DNA of 64,000 bases from JAXHMB01 sp034521755. GTDB taxonomy: Bacteria > Bacteroidota > Rhodothermia > Balneolales > Balneolaceae. The position numbers and the translations under genes were made by a program. The stretch spans positions 45,069 through 109,068 of the forward strand of contig JAXHMB010000007.1 of assembly GCA_034521755.1 (NCBI GenBank). The letters run 5' to 3'. This document shows positions 26,346 to 35,959 of the stretch, in pieces. The notes under the pieces are model-generated. The model saw only the letters and a program-made list of their open reading frames with translations, was not told the origin of the DNA and did not search any database. How positions within the stretch are numbered: position 1 is the first letter of the stretch; every line of letters starts with the position of its first letter.

Positions 26346-28715
26346 TTAATTTCTTAATGGCTTTCCCTTTTTTAGCATATGCTCAATCCGAGCCTGGGTT
26401 CGCTCATCTTCCAACAGCTCCAGAAAGGCTTCTCTTTCAAGCCTCAGAAGATAATCTTCGGAAACCTTCTGTGGCTCGCTAAGATCCCCTCCACTCATCA
26501 CGTAAGCAACTTTTTCAGCAACCACTTTATCATAATCAGTAATAAATTTGGACTCATGCATAATATACAACATCAGTTTCAGTGAACTTAATCCCTGTTT
26601 TCCCATTACTTTGATGTGTGATTTTGCCGGAGGTTGGTATCCAACATCAGCCATTGTTCGGGCTTCTTCTTTTGCTGTTGCAATAACCAGGTCCCTGTTC
26701 ATGACTACTGTATCAGAATCTTTTAAATAGCCTAGCTTCTTTGCCTTCTGCACACTTTCTGAAACTTTAGCCATCCCTATCGTTTTAAACACTTCTTTGA
26801 TATTTGGAATAGGATCAACCTGCTCATCATCAACTAACTTTTCCATAGCCCGTTTTACCATTTCTGTAGTTCCCCCTCCCGCAGGCAGTAATCCTACACC
26901 TACTTCTACCAATCCTGCATACAACTCATGATGTGCAACTACTTTGTCAGCATAAAGACTAAATTCCACGCCTCCACCCAGCGTTCTTCCAAACGGTGCT
27001 ACTACCACCGGGAAAGGCTGATATCGAAGTCCAACGACCGTAGCCTGAAAGTTTTCAACAGCTTGCTTGATCTTATCTTTTTCTCCTTTCTGCCAGGCGC
27101 CCATGGCTTCCATGAGGTTAGCTCCATAGGTAAAATTATCGCCATCGTGTGAGATAACAAGAGCATCAAAATCCTGCCTCACAATTTCACAGGCTTTTTG
27201 CAGAGACTGCACTAATTCAAAGCCAAGCGTATATTGGCGGGTGCGAAATTCAAACAGTGCAACACCCTCTCCCATATCATATAATCCGGCACTGTTATTA
27301 CCCATCACTTCTTTGTCATCAGCTTTTAAAGAAGCAACCGTTACAGCACTCTTTGCAGGCGGACTAAGGGATTCTATTTCACCTGTTGCCAGATTAAATA
27401 CTGTTCCATCGGGCTTGTTGTAAAAGTTTTCACGACCCGATTCAAGCATGTTCAATACGGATTGGGGAATTTCTCGGCCTTCCTCCTGCATACGCTCAAC
27501 AGACTCTTTCACTCCAATGGCATCCCATCGCTCAAAAGGCCCCAGCTCCCAGTTGAAGCCCCATTTCATAGCTCGGTCAATAGATTGCAGTGAGTCAGTT
27601 ATTTCAGGTATACGATTAGCGGCATAGAGCAACAGGTCACAATGAATCTCCCACAAGAAATTTCCGGCCTTATCATCTTGATTGACCAGAAATCTTAGTC
27701 GTTCTTCTGAAGTTTTAAATTCTTTTTTAGCCTTTGTAGTGCTTTCAAACTCAGGATCAATCTGAGACTCATATTCAAAAGTTTCAGGGTTAATAACTTT
27801 ATATTCTTTTCCCGCTTCTGTTTGAACTTTCTTGTAAAATCCTTCTCCTGCTTTATTTCCATGTTTTCCTTCTTCTACCATCTGCTGAAAAGCCTCAGGC
27901 AATTTAAACACTTCGCGCCGCTCATCATCAGGAATTGCAGGATATAAGTTATTAGCTACATGATTAATAATGTCCAGTCCCGACATATCAGCGGTACGGA
28001 AGGTAGCTGCTTTAGAATAACCTGTAATAGTTCCGGTTAGGAAATCAATTTCCTCTGCACGAAATGTACCATCAAAAAAGTATGGCATTATGCTACTCAT
28101 CGAAAAGATACCAATGCGATTGGCAATAAAGTTGGGAGTATCTTTGCAAGAAACCACACCTTTGCCCAACGTCTTCTCACAAAAGCGGTGCATAAACTCA
28201 ACAACTTTATCGGAAGTTTGCTCAGTTGGAATCACTTCCAGCAGCTTCATATAGCGTGGAGGATTGAAGAAATGGGTTCCTAAAAAATGCCTCTGCAGCT
28301 CATCAGAACAATCTTCGCCGATTTCCCCAATTGGCAGCCCTGAAGTATTGGAACTTACGATAGACCCTTCACTTCGGTGTGATTCAATTTTAGACATCAT
28401 ATCTTTCTTGATATCCATTTTCTCGATGATGGCTTCACAAATCCAGTCAACTTCTCCCAAGATATCAAGATCATCCGTAAAATTACCTGTCTTTATTCGA
28501 TCGGCATACTCTGGCAAACCCAAAGGATCCGGATTCATCTTTCGGAGCTTTTTAATATTCTCTTCAACTATTTTGTTGGAATTATCGCCATCATCTTTTA
28601 AATCCAATAGCCAAACTTCCAGTCCTGCATTTACACAGTGGGCAGCAATTTGACTTCCCATTGTTCCGGATCCAAGGACAGCAACTTTACGAATCGAATA
28701 TTTATTCTTGGGCAT
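26346..28715 (-). CDS. fadN: 3-hydroxyacyl-CoA dehydrogenase / enoyl-CoA hydratase fusion (FadN type)
   Basis: The 789-residue enzyme has the dehydrogenase first (AVLGSGTMGSQIAAHC near residue 12; FFNPPRYMKLLEVIP; DTPNFIANRIG). The crotonase-fold part comes second (about 470 onwards; VVAPFGRTLGGGVEFSLYADKVVAH with the oxyanion-hole region). This domain order and the length are those of Bacillus FadN, the reverse of E. coli FadB. It hydrates enoyl-CoA and oxidises 3-hydroxyacyl-CoA. The operon order is ligase, FadN, FadA, dienoyl-CoA reductase-like SDR. Confidence 0.95.
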   Translation of the reverse strand: MPKNKYSIRKVAVLGSGTMGSQIAAHCVNAGLEVWLLDLKDDGDNSNKIVEENIKKLRKMNPDPLGLPEYADRIKTGNFTDDLDILGEVDWICEAIIEKMDIKKDMMSKIESHRSEGSIVSSNTSGLPIGEIGEDCSDELQRHFLGTHFFNPPRYMKLLEVIPTEQTSDKVVEFMHRFCEKTLGKGVVSCKDTPNFIANRIGIFSMSSIMPYFFDGTFRAEEIDFLTGTITGYSKAATFRTADMSGLDIINHVANNLYPAIPDDERREVFKLPEAFQQMVEEGKHGNKAGEGFYKKVQTEAGKEYKVINPETFEYESQIDPEFESTTKAKKEFKTSEERLRFLVNQDDKAGNFLWEIHCDLLLYAANRIPEITDSLQSIDRAMKWGFNWELGPFERWDAIGVKESVERMQEEGREIPQSVLNMLESGRENFYNKPDGTVFNLATGEIESLSPPAKSAVTVASLKADDKEVMGNNSAGLYDMGEGVALFEFRTRQYTLGFELVQSLQKACEIVRQDFDALVISHDGDNFTYGANLMEAMGAWQKGEKDKIKQAVENFQATVVGLRYQPFPVVVAPFGRTLGGGVEFSLYADKVVAHHELYAGLVEVGVGLLPAGGGTTEMVKRAMEKLVDDEQVDPIPNIKEVFKTIGMAKVSESVQKAKKLGYLKDSDTVVMNRDLVIATAKEEARTMADVGYQPPAKSHIKVMGKQGLSSLKLMLYIMHESKFITDYDKVVAEKVAYVMSGGDLSEPQKVSEDYLLRLEREAFLELLEDERTQARIEHMLKKGKPLRN

Positions 28716-28764
28716 ATACTTCTAAATTTCTGCCGCAAATTTTTACACGGCTGTTAATATTTAA

Positions 28765-30564
28765 TTACTCTTCAGAGTCTTTTTCTTCTTTATATATTGA
28801 ATCAATCTCCTCTTGGTAACGTTCGTTCACCACAGGTCGCTTTACCTTTTGGGTAGGGGTAAGCTCACCAGATTCAATTGTGAAGGGTTGCTTAAGAATG
28901 ACAAACTTCTTAACAGTCTCCCATGGAGAAAGCTCCTTATTTACCTTGTCAACTTCATTTTGAATAATCTTTCGGACATCTTTATCCTTGCTCAAATCAT
29001 CGGAAGGAGTATGACCTTTGCTTTTCAGACGTTTTCTAACATTATCAGCATTAGGTACGATAAGTGCTGAACAAAATTTCCGCTTATAACCAACTACTAA
29101 AACCTGATCTATATAGCCACTATTGGTAAGCTTATTTTCAATGATTTGAGGGGCTACATATTTCCCCGTAGAAAGCTTAAAAACTGATTTTTTACGATCG
29201 GTGATAAAAAGAAAACCATCTTCGAGCTTACCCACGTCACCGGTCTTGAACCAACCGTCTTCGGTCATTACTTTTTTGGTTTTTTCTTCATTATTATAAT
29301 AACCCTGCATTACATGTGGACCACGAGTAAGAATTTCTCCATCGTCAGCTATTTTTACTTCTACATTAGTGAGCGGCGTTCCCGAGCTGCCCACACGCAT
29401 ATGATCAGGATCACAAACAGAAATTACAGGAGATGTTTCTGTCAAGCCATATCCCTGTCCGCCATATACACCAATAGCGTTAAAAAAGCAGAATAATTCA
29501 GGCGAAAGTGCTGCTCCACCGCTGACAAACCCAAGCAGTCTTCCACCAAACAATTCACGGAATTTTGAATATACCAGCTTGTCAGCAATTTTATGCTTTA
29601 TCGCTCCAAGCCCACTTGGGGGATTCTCGGGATCATATTCTTCTGCCCTGTTCACAGCCCAGTAATACAGCTGCTTCTTAAGTCCGCTCATTTCTTGGCC
29701 GCGTACCTTAATAGCGGTATGAATTTTTTCCAACAATCGTGGTACCGTTGCAAAGAAATAGGGTTTCACATAGGCAAAATCTTCACGTATTTCATCTATA
29801 TCTTCTATATAATAAATGGGATAACCCAGCGAGAGATACATATAAGTTGTCATCCGTTCAAAAACATGCGAAAGCGGCAAGTAAGACAACATCTGCTGCC
29901 CTTCTTCAACTTCTTTATCAAAAGGAACACGTTCCAGGGATGCCTTCATATTGGATGATATATTATTATGCGTCAGCATCACCCCTTTGGGATCTCCGGT
30001 AGTACCTGAAGTATAAATCAGCGTAGCAAGATCATCGGCATCCACCTTCGATTTTAACTCGTCAAACAGTTCCGGATCTTCTTCATTCTTCTTTCGACCC
30101 ATTTCTAAAATGGCGTCGAAGGTTTTTAGTTTTTTATGCTTTGAGCCAAAAATGGAAATTATAGCCTCTACATTTTCTATGCTTTTTATCAGCGGCTTGG
30201 TGTCAGCAAAGAGCTCATCGGTAGAAACAATGTGTACCTTGGCGCCGGAATTTTCTAAAATATACTTTATCTGGTCACCGGGTTGAGTTGCGTAAATTGG
30301 AACATTTACTGCACCGATTGATAAAATAGCCTGGTCACAGATAATCCATTCAGCGCTGTTTTCAGAATGCATGCTCACACGATCACCACGCCGAACGCCT
30401 AGCTCATACAGTCCCATGGCCAAATTTTTAACCTTATCCAGGAACTCTTCTTTTGATGTGTTGAACCACTGACCATCTCTTTTAGTAGAAATAAAAACGT
30501 CGCCGGAGTGATTGGCAATACCTTTATCAATCTCAGCAATAATTGATGTAGGATCGTATTTCAT
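28765..30564 (-). CDS. Long-chain fatty acid-CoA ligase
   Basis: This is a 599-residue AMP-forming ligase of the LACS/FadD15 subgroup: P-loop YTSGTTGDPKGVMLTHNN, YLPLSHVFERM, GGQGYGLTETSPV, TGDVGKLEDGFLFITDRKK and a late GELTPTQKVKR lysine. It activates fatty acids with ATP and CoA in the cytoplasm or at the membrane, and is the first step feeding the fadN/fadA operon, whose first gene it probably is. A 12-bp palindrome lies in its upstream region. Confidence 0.94.
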   Translation of the reverse strand: MKYDPTSIIAEIDKGIANHSGDVFISTKRDGQWFNTSKEEFLDKVKNLAMGLYELGVRRGDRVSMHSENSAEWIICDQAILSIGAVNVPIYATQPGDQIKYILENSGAKVHIVSTDELFADTKPLIKSIENVEAIISIFGSKHKKLKTFDAILEMGRKKNEEDPELFDELKSKVDADDLATLIYTSGTTGDPKGVMLTHNNISSNMKASLERVPFDKEVEEGQQMLSYLPLSHVFERMTTYMYLSLGYPIYYIEDIDEIREDFAYVKPYFFATVPRLLEKIHTAIKVRGQEMSGLKKQLYYWAVNRAEEYDPENPPSGLGAIKHKIADKLVYSKFRELFGGRLLGFVSGGAALSPELFCFFNAIGVYGGQGYGLTETSPVISVCDPDHMRVGSSGTPLTNVEVKIADDGEILTRGPHVMQGYYNNEEKTKKVMTEDGWFKTGDVGKLEDGFLFITDRKKSVFKLSTGKYVAPQIIENKLTNSGYIDQVLVVGYKRKFCSALIVPNADNVRKRLKSKGHTPSDDLSKDKDVRKIIQNEVDKVNKELSPWETVKKFVILKQPFTIESGELTPTQKVKRPVVNERYQEEIDSIYKEEKDSEE

Positions 30565-30616
30565 ATGTCTTAAATTTTGTTAAAAAAGTATCGCTATTAA
30601 TTTAAACGAATCTTAA

Positions 30617-30628
30617 ACTTTTAAAAGT
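30617..30628. promoter_or_regulatory. Palindrome between acyl-CoA ligase and thioesterase genes
   Basis: ACTTTTAAAAGT is a perfect 12-bp dyad 53 bases upstream of the ligase start (minus strand) and 64 bases upstream of the divergent thioesterase gene. Its position suits an operator controlling both fatty-acid transcription units. No repressor gene is visible in the window, and AT-rich dyads arise by chance, so this is tentative. Confidence 0.25.
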
Positions 30629-30691
30629 CTAATCAATGTATTAAATAGTTCCTAAAGGTTTACACTGTTAACTATGGAAAGTTTTTGAAAA

Positions 30692-31123
30692 ATGCACATC
30701 CAAAAAGAATTAAAATCCAAGATTGAAAAATTTAACGAAATCTCTCAAAAAAATATGGGACACGCCCTGGGAATTGAGTTTGTTTCCCTGAAAAAAGATG
30801 AAATAAAAGCTTCTATGCCGGTTAATGAAAATACCGTTCAGCCCTTTGGTATTTTGCATGGTGGAGCCTCCGTTGCCCTGGCTGAGACCTTAGCATCAAT
30901 CGGTGCCTGGCTTAACGTAGATGATTCAAAAACGGCAGTAGGAGTAGAAATAAATGCCAACCATATGAAGGCCGTGAAAAAAGGGGGGAAAGTCTTTGGA
31001 ACAGCTGTTCCTGTTCATAAAGGAAGAAAGATTCAGGTATGGGAAACAAAAATCATTAATGAAGATCATAAGCTGGTGTGCATTTCGCGATGTACGCTGG
31101 CAATAGTAGACAGTCGTGAATAG
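30692..31123 (+). CDS. Hotdog-fold thioesterase (PaaI/MenI-like)
   Basis: The 143-residue protein has the PaaI-type hotdog signature FGILHGGASVALAETLAS, followed by AVGVEINANHMKAVKKGGKV and CTLAIVD at the end. It is predicted to hydrolyse acyl-CoA thioesters (aryl- or medium-chain) in the cytoplasm. It is divergent from the fatty-acid ligase operon. It is distinct from the second PaaI-type gene at 45373, to which it is only moderately similar. The members used in menaquinone synthesis have the same motif, so substrate is open. Confidence 0.88.
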   Translation: MHIQKELKSKIEKFNEISQKNMGHALGIEFVSLKKDEIKASMPVNENTVQPFGILHGGASVALAETLASIGAWLNVDDSKTAVGVEINANHMKAVKKGGKVFGTAVPVHKGRKIQVWETKIINEDHKLVCISRCTLAIVDSRE

Positions 31124-31282
31124 AGAGTCTTGAGCGATGAGTTTTCAGTAAGCTTCTTCGCAAATGTGTATATCATTTTTTGTAGTTCATCAATTTCCTG
31201 ACACAATTTTCACTCAGGGAAGCATCTATATATCCGATATTACTTGCTATAATGATCTGCGTTACCAACCCATAGTCTAAAA

Positions 31283-32002
31283 TTAATTCACCAGCTGTTT
31301 CAACAGCTTCCGCTTCACTACAGGAAACACAGTCTCTGAAAATGGAAAGCTCAAATCAGTTTGGAAGGAATAGGTAGCTGGATTAGGGAGCTTTTTATGT
31401 TCATTAATTAGTGAGAGCTTAATAGAATTTGGAGAGCGTAAAGCCCCGCCTTGCTGTAATGCTTTTACAAAATCTGTTTTTAGAGAGCGATATTGGTCTT
31501 TTGCGCTTTTAAAGATGGAGACCTCATACTGAAATAGCAACAGTTTTGACTCTTCATTATCAGGCACAAAGAAATAGCCTTCATCTATATAACTGGGAAC
31601 GATGCCCACTTCTTCAAGGGAGATCTCATCATCCACAAATTCATAAATAGTACTTCCCTCTTCAATTTTTGCTTTGATGTATGGTAAAGCCCATTCAATA
31701 AGATCCTCAACCTTTTGTAGATCCGAGCCATCTACAAACACAACCTCATGTTCAATCTCTTGGTTAACAAAATCAATTTTCTTTATACGCTTGGGAAATT
31801 TGTTCCGGAGATCTTTAAGACGATTACTTATGTCGGTAAGCGTCTGATGAATCTCTATGAGCTGACTAAGATGCGGGTAAATCTTATTATTCTGAAAGTC
31901 ATCAGATACCTTTTTGAGAGTAGACAGAATGGTGTACTGCCGCATTTCCATATCTGACTGAACCTGGGTAAATAGATTGAGGCTTAGTAGCGGGTTATTC
32001 AT
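31283..32002 (-). CDS. Unrecognised 239-residue protein
   Basis: I do not recognise this family. The protein is soluble, charged, largely helical in its first 80 residues (possible short coiled coil around LTDISNRLKDLRNKF), has no signal peptide, no cysteines of note and no catalytic motif. The C-terminal half alternates strands and basic stretches. It stands alone between convergent and divergent units with 147 bases of upstream non-coding sequence. Codon use resembles its neighbours. Confidence 0.65.
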   Translation of the reverse strand: MNNPLLSLNLFTQVQSDMEMRQYTILSTLKKVSDDFQNNKIYPHLSQLIEIHQTLTDISNRLKDLRNKFPKRIKKIDFVNQEIEHEVVFVDGSDLQKVEDLIEWALPYIKAKIEEGSTIYEFVDDEISLEEVGIVPSYIDEGYFFVPDNEESKLLLFQYEVSIFKSAKDQYRSLKTDFVKALQQGGALRSPNSIKLSLINEHKKLPNPATYSFQTDLSFPFSETVFPVVKRKLLKQLVN

Positions 32003-32099
32003 AAAACCTCCTGCGATGATTTATTAGCCAATCTGATTTTTACGTCCTTATAACTAATACAACTTTATAGAATAACGCGGAATGGTGCAAGTAATTTTA

Positions 32100-32145
32100 T
32101 TAAATGTTGAAGATTTCGGGTTGCACATGAACCTTCAACATTTAA
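32100..32145. repeat. Intergenic inverted repeat (TTAAATGTTGAAG type)
   Basis: A perfect 13-bp inverted repeat (TTAAATGTTGAAG at 32100-32112 and CTTCAACATTTAA at 32133-32145) sits 4 bases after the acyl-CoA ligase-like gene. A related hairpin with TTAAATGTTGAATTA lies at 41880-41971. It has no T-run, so it is not a standard terminator. It is probably a dispersed palindromic repeat. Confidence 0.6.
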
Positions 32146-32148
32146 CTT

Positions 32149-33807
32149 TCAACCCTTCTTAAACTGTACTTCTTTCCACTCTTCAAATAAGTGAGTTACC
32201 TTTCTACGTTGGTACTTACCCGTAGAAGTCACCGGAATTTGATCACCGAATACTACTACTTTAGGCGACTTGGAAAACGGAAGATGCTCTCTGCAGTATT
32301 CTAAAATAGCATCTTCATCCTCTTCCGCCCCATCCTTAAGCTGAACATAAGCTCCCACTTCTTCACCATACCAGTCGTTTTCAAAACCTACTGCAATACC
32401 GGCCTTTACGCCCGGAGCTTTATTGATCACCTCATCAATTTCCAATGGTGCCAGGTTTACCCCACCTCTTATGATCAGTTCTTTAAGCCTGCCAGTTATA
32501 AAAAAGTAGGGCCGGCCCTGGTCATCATTTACATAAAACCCTTCATCTCCACTGCGAAACCATCCATTTTTAAAAGTCTTTTGATTGGCTTCCGGGTTGT
32601 TATAGTAACCAATCATAACATTCACACCGCGAATCACAATCTCACCTCGCTCCTCTTCACCCAGCACATTTCCATCAGAATCGTGAATAGCCATCTCATT
32701 AGCAGGAATCGGCACTCCAATACTGGGATATCCGTAATCGCTTCTCCATTTCCTATGCTCTTCACTACCAATATCAACCGGCACAAAGCAAGAGTAGCAG
32801 GTCGTTTCAGACAGCCCGTATCCATGAATAATGGGCACTTGCAGATTCTCTTCAAAGTTTTCTGCTACCTTGACCGTCAAAGGTCCCGCACCGCAAATAA
32901 CATGCTTCAAAGTTGGGCAATCAGGTCGTTGTTTATTCCCATAATGGCTATTTAAATACTGTAAAAGGGTTGGAACCATACTTACGATATGTACCTTTTC
33001 TTCTTTGATGATCGGGAAAAACCTGCCTACTCTAAACCGCTGATTAAGCACCGCTGACCCCCCGGCAAAGAAAGGCGTAATCATGGTCACCACGGTGCCG
33101 TTTACATGATGGATGGGAAGCACACACATCATGCGGGTTTGCTCATCAATGTTGTGCCACTGCGCAATAGAACGGGCATCCTCAAGTAGGTTGCGCTGAC
33201 TTAATACGACCCCTTTAGGCGCACCTGTTGTTCCTGAAGTAAATACAATGAGCGCTTCCGATTCGGCCAGATTATCTTCTTCAAGTTTTAGTTCTCCATC
33301 TTTTTCATAATAATCATAAACGGTATCCTCGCATAACACCGTCTCGATATGCTTGAGGTTATCGTACTTCTCAAGAATCTGCCGTATTCGCTCTTTGTAG
33401 TCAATTCTTATAAAAGCCAGTTCTACATTTCCGTTTTCAAGGATATATGCGATACGCTCATCATCCTCTCCCAAATTTACCGGTACTACTACCAATCCCA
33501 ACAGCCAAGATGCAAAATACTGAACTACCGTATGCCAATGATTATGAGAAATGGTAGCAACGCGATCACCATGCCGCAATCCCCTATTCTGTAAAAACCG
33601 GGCAACTCCCACAACTTTATCACAAAATTCCTTGTAGCTTAGCTCTTCGCGGTTATCCCTTTCATCAATGTAGGTAAGATATGGCTGGTCAGAATCAGCA
33701 CGTGTTTTAATCAACTCGGGGAAATCACTTATAGGCAACTCAGATAAATCTGAATGGCTGAGAGAACGTGCATGATCAATTTTTTCTTGAACTTCCTGGT
33801 ATGTCAT
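32149..33807 (-). CDS. Class I adenylate-forming acyl-CoA ligase
   Basis: This 552-residue AMP-binding enzyme has FTSGTTGAPKGVVLSQRN, LPIHHVNGTVV, GYGLSETTC, SGDEGFYVNDDQG and ITGRLKELIIRGG, with a C-terminal VTSTGKYQRRK lysine. It activates a carboxylic acid to an acyl-CoA or acyl-adenylate; the substrate is not evident. It is not of the short PaaK (phenylacetate-CoA ligase) type in length or motif context, so I do not assign it to phenylacetate. It is a monocistronic minus-strand gene. Confidence 0.88.
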   Translation of the reverse strand: MTYQEVQEKIDHARSLSHSDLSELPISDFPELIKTRADSDQPYLTYIDERDNREELSYKEFCDKVVGVARFLQNRGLRHGDRVATISHNHWHTVVQYFASWLLGLVVVPVNLGEDDERIAYILENGNVELAFIRIDYKERIRQILEKYDNLKHIETVLCEDTVYDYYEKDGELKLEEDNLAESEALIVFTSGTTGAPKGVVLSQRNLLEDARSIAQWHNIDEQTRMMCVLPIHHVNGTVVTMITPFFAGGSAVLNQRFRVGRFFPIIKEEKVHIVSMVPTLLQYLNSHYGNKQRPDCPTLKHVICGAGPLTVKVAENFEENLQVPIIHGYGLSETTCYSCFVPVDIGSEEHRKWRSDYGYPSIGVPIPANEMAIHDSDGNVLGEEERGEIVIRGVNVMIGYYNNPEANQKTFKNGWFRSGDEGFYVNDDQGRPYFFITGRLKELIIRGGVNLAPLEIDEVINKAPGVKAGIAVGFENDWYGEEVGAYVQLKDGAEEDEDAILEYCREHLPFSKSPKVVVFGDQIPVTSTGKYQRRKVTHLFEEWKEVQFKKG

Positions 33808-33993
33808 AAAGCTAAAGCTTTCTTATTTGTTTTTGCTCTATGTTAATTTATAGAACCCCAAAAGGCAAAAGCTTATAAACTCAATATAAATTTACACTTG
33901 CAATTAAATATGGAATTAGATATTAGATAAATAGATGCGCAATTTGGAGTAAAAATAGCTGCATCTCTTAACTAAAACTAAAGCTTAATTCTT

Positions 33994-34320
33994 ATGAGAG
34001 CACTATTATATACAATTGCTATATCCGGATTGGTTTTTGCAGGATGTTCAAGTTCATCAGGTTCCGGGAAATCAGGTAAAATAGTTACTTTTGGCACCTA
34101 TATAAGTAATGGTGACCCGGTGCCATCAGCCGAAGTAAAAGCAGGTGGGGAAAGCTGCATTACCGATGATGAAGGATTTTGTGAAGTAAAGCTGAAAGTC
34201 GGGGACTATGAAGTAACCGCTACGAAAAATGGTTATGAGCCTTATAGTGATATGATTTCGATTACGGATGATGTAGACGGCTTTTACTTCGGGCTTCTGA
34301 TGTACAGCTCCGGCAATTGA
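33994..34320 (+). CDS. Small lipoprotein with carboxypeptidase-regulatory/PEGA-like domain
   Basis: The 108-residue lipoprotein has a lipobox FAGC at about residues 15-18, so it should be lipidated at C18. After a Ser/Gly linker it carries a beta-sandwich like CarboxypepD_reg or PEGA (DPVPSAEVKAGGESCITDDEGFCEVKLKVG is shortened here to AEVKAGGESCITDDEGFC, then DYEVTATKNGYEP). Such domains are found on surface lipoproteins in this phylum. No partner is evident. Confidence 0.8.
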   Translation: MRALLYTIAISGLVFAGCSSSSGSGKSGKIVTFGTYISNGDPVPSAEVKAGGESCITDDEGFCEVKLKVGDYEVTATKNGYEPYSDMISITDDVDGFYFGLLMYSSGN

Positions 34321-34394
34321 TTAATTTTGTTATGCTTCTTTATTCCTCGGCTTCCACCTGCTTCTTTTTCAAGCTGGATTGTAATCAAGAATTG

Positions 34395-34999
34395 TCATCC
34401 TCCCGAGATTTTCACCTTTCCAATTGCATCTGATGATTTGATTAAAAACATCTGTTCTGGCATAATAATCGTATCATGTCCACTGGCTGTAGTAAAGGAA
34501 AAACGAAGATTCTCCCATCTCCATGAATTTCCTAGCCATAAACTCACGATTCGCAAAAGAAGACAACTTCCAGGTCCATAATGGAAGCATTGAGCTTAAC
34601 TCGTTAATCTTCTGAAGCAATGAGGCTCCGTCATCGACATTTTCCATTGTAACTGTGGCTTTTTTATCTCAACAAACAGTTCATTCCCGACTTTCCAGGT
34701 GAGGTTAATATTGGTAAGTTCTGAATGTTTTATAGCGGGTCCCCAGTATCGGGGGCAGGTGGTTTTAAGAACGGGCCGTCAATATACATTGACCAATGTC
34801 CTTCCGGGGTTCGATGCCAAACAGACACATAAGGAGCAAAATCATTTTGAGGCCACACACGAAGTCCCAGTAAGTGACCCGAAGAAAGGGGTAATATCAA
34901 GACTGCATACCCTCTTACATGTTCATACCCAGACCAGGGAGAGATTGTAACCTTTGGTTCAATAGATTGTAAATCACGAGCTAAATCCATTTTAGGCAA
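34395..34999 (-). pseudogene. Decayed unknown protein, several frameshifts
   Basis: From ATG at 34999 the frame reads MPKMDLARDLQSIEPKVTIS, GYEHVRGYAVLILPLSSGH, and WPQNDFAPYVSVWHRTPEGH. Sense then continues in other frames: CPRYWGPAIKHSELTNINLTW, ENVDDGASLLQKINELSSML, SSFANREFMARKFMEMGESS, and MPEQMFLIKSSDAIGKVKISGG before a stop at 34395. About 200 residues are restored. I do not recognise a function; no signal peptide or catalytic motif is seen. It belongs to a run of indel-rich minus-strand genes (34.4-38.3 kb). Confidence 0.6.
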
Positions 35000-35019
35000 G
35001 ATTAATCTAGAAATACCTG

Positions 35020-35790
35020 TTACTCAATGTCTTCTTGCTTATTTATAGTAGCTTTATGGCCGGGTAAAGGAATGAACATAGGCACCTGCTCACGATATTT
35101 CCTGTACTTTTCACCAAATGTTTCAATTAAATCATTTTCTTCTAGCTGAAGCGCTACAAGAATATAACCGGTGGTTGCAATAGAGAAAACCAGGTGACCC
35201 ATTCGTCATATCAGGAATAGCCCAGAAAGCAAGAAAACCAAACATCATAGGGTGACGCATATAACGATACAAGCTAGGTGTTTGAAATTCAGGCTCCCAT
35301 AAATCCCGATCTTTAAAAAAGTCGTAAACCTGTGTTAAACCAAAGAGATGAGCATGACTTATCAGGTATGTACAAAGAACTACAAGAAACCAACCAAGTC
35401 CAAAAAGTCCCCAAAGAAACCACCGGCCAGTTTCATATTCCACGCTCCAGATGATAGTTGTCATAGGCTGCCATAACCAATAAAGCAAGATAAGTGAAGA
35501 ACTTGCTAACAAAACATAAGTACTTCGCTCTATAGCCTCGGGAATAATCTTGGTCCACCATTCTTTAAACCCGGGACGTGCCATTCCACTATGCTGGATA
35601 GCAAAAATACCCAAAAGTCCTACATTTATTAATAAAGAGGGCCAAAAGGCTCCAGGAATTCCAGAATTAATGGTCTTGGAACTAAAAAATCGCCTACAAA
35701 TGCAATTGCGTAGCAAAATGATCCCAAGAACATTCCATAACTGATGATTCCGTAAATTACTGCTAGTATTCTGCCCATATTATCGCTCAT
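35020..35790 (-). pseudogene. mddA: Methanethiol S-methyltransferase-like membrane protein (MddA), frameshifted
   Basis: An integral membrane methyltransferase starts at ATG 35790 (MSDNMGRILAVIYGIISYG), with several helices. It carries the conserved FAIQHSGMARPGFKEWW, ERSTYVLLASSSLILL, and RYMRHPMMFGFLAFWA. After a frameshift near 35200 it continues as GHLVFSIATTGYILVALQLEE and YRKYREQVPMFIP. A second frameshift lies near 35685 (FVGDFLV then KTINSGIPGAFW). These motifs are those of MddA, which methylates methanethiol to dimethyl sulfide using S-adenosylmethionine. Other NnrU/ICMT-like proteins are the alternative. About 250 residues restored. Confidence 0.75.
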
Positions 35791-35959
35791 TTATTTTAGT
35801 ATTGATTCTTGCCAGACATAAGCACTGTCCGTCAGAAATCAACTATAGCGATAAAATGAGGACTTGTCATGAGACAGGAGTCTCAAATTTACACCTAAAA
35901 TTAGAAGTGAAACAAGCTTTTTATGGGACATTTGTCCCAATACCAGATAAAGAAGGATC

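Noticed and set aside
32149..33807. Assignment of this ligase as PaaK (phenylacetate-CoA ligase)
   Set aside because: PaaK is about 430 residues with a different P-loop context; this protein is 552 residues with general acyl-CoA ligase motifs and lies away from the paa operon.
34327..34950. Plus-strand ORFs over the 34.4-35.0 kb region
   Set aside because: Their translations look random, whereas the minus strand carries continuous protein-like sense in successive frames.
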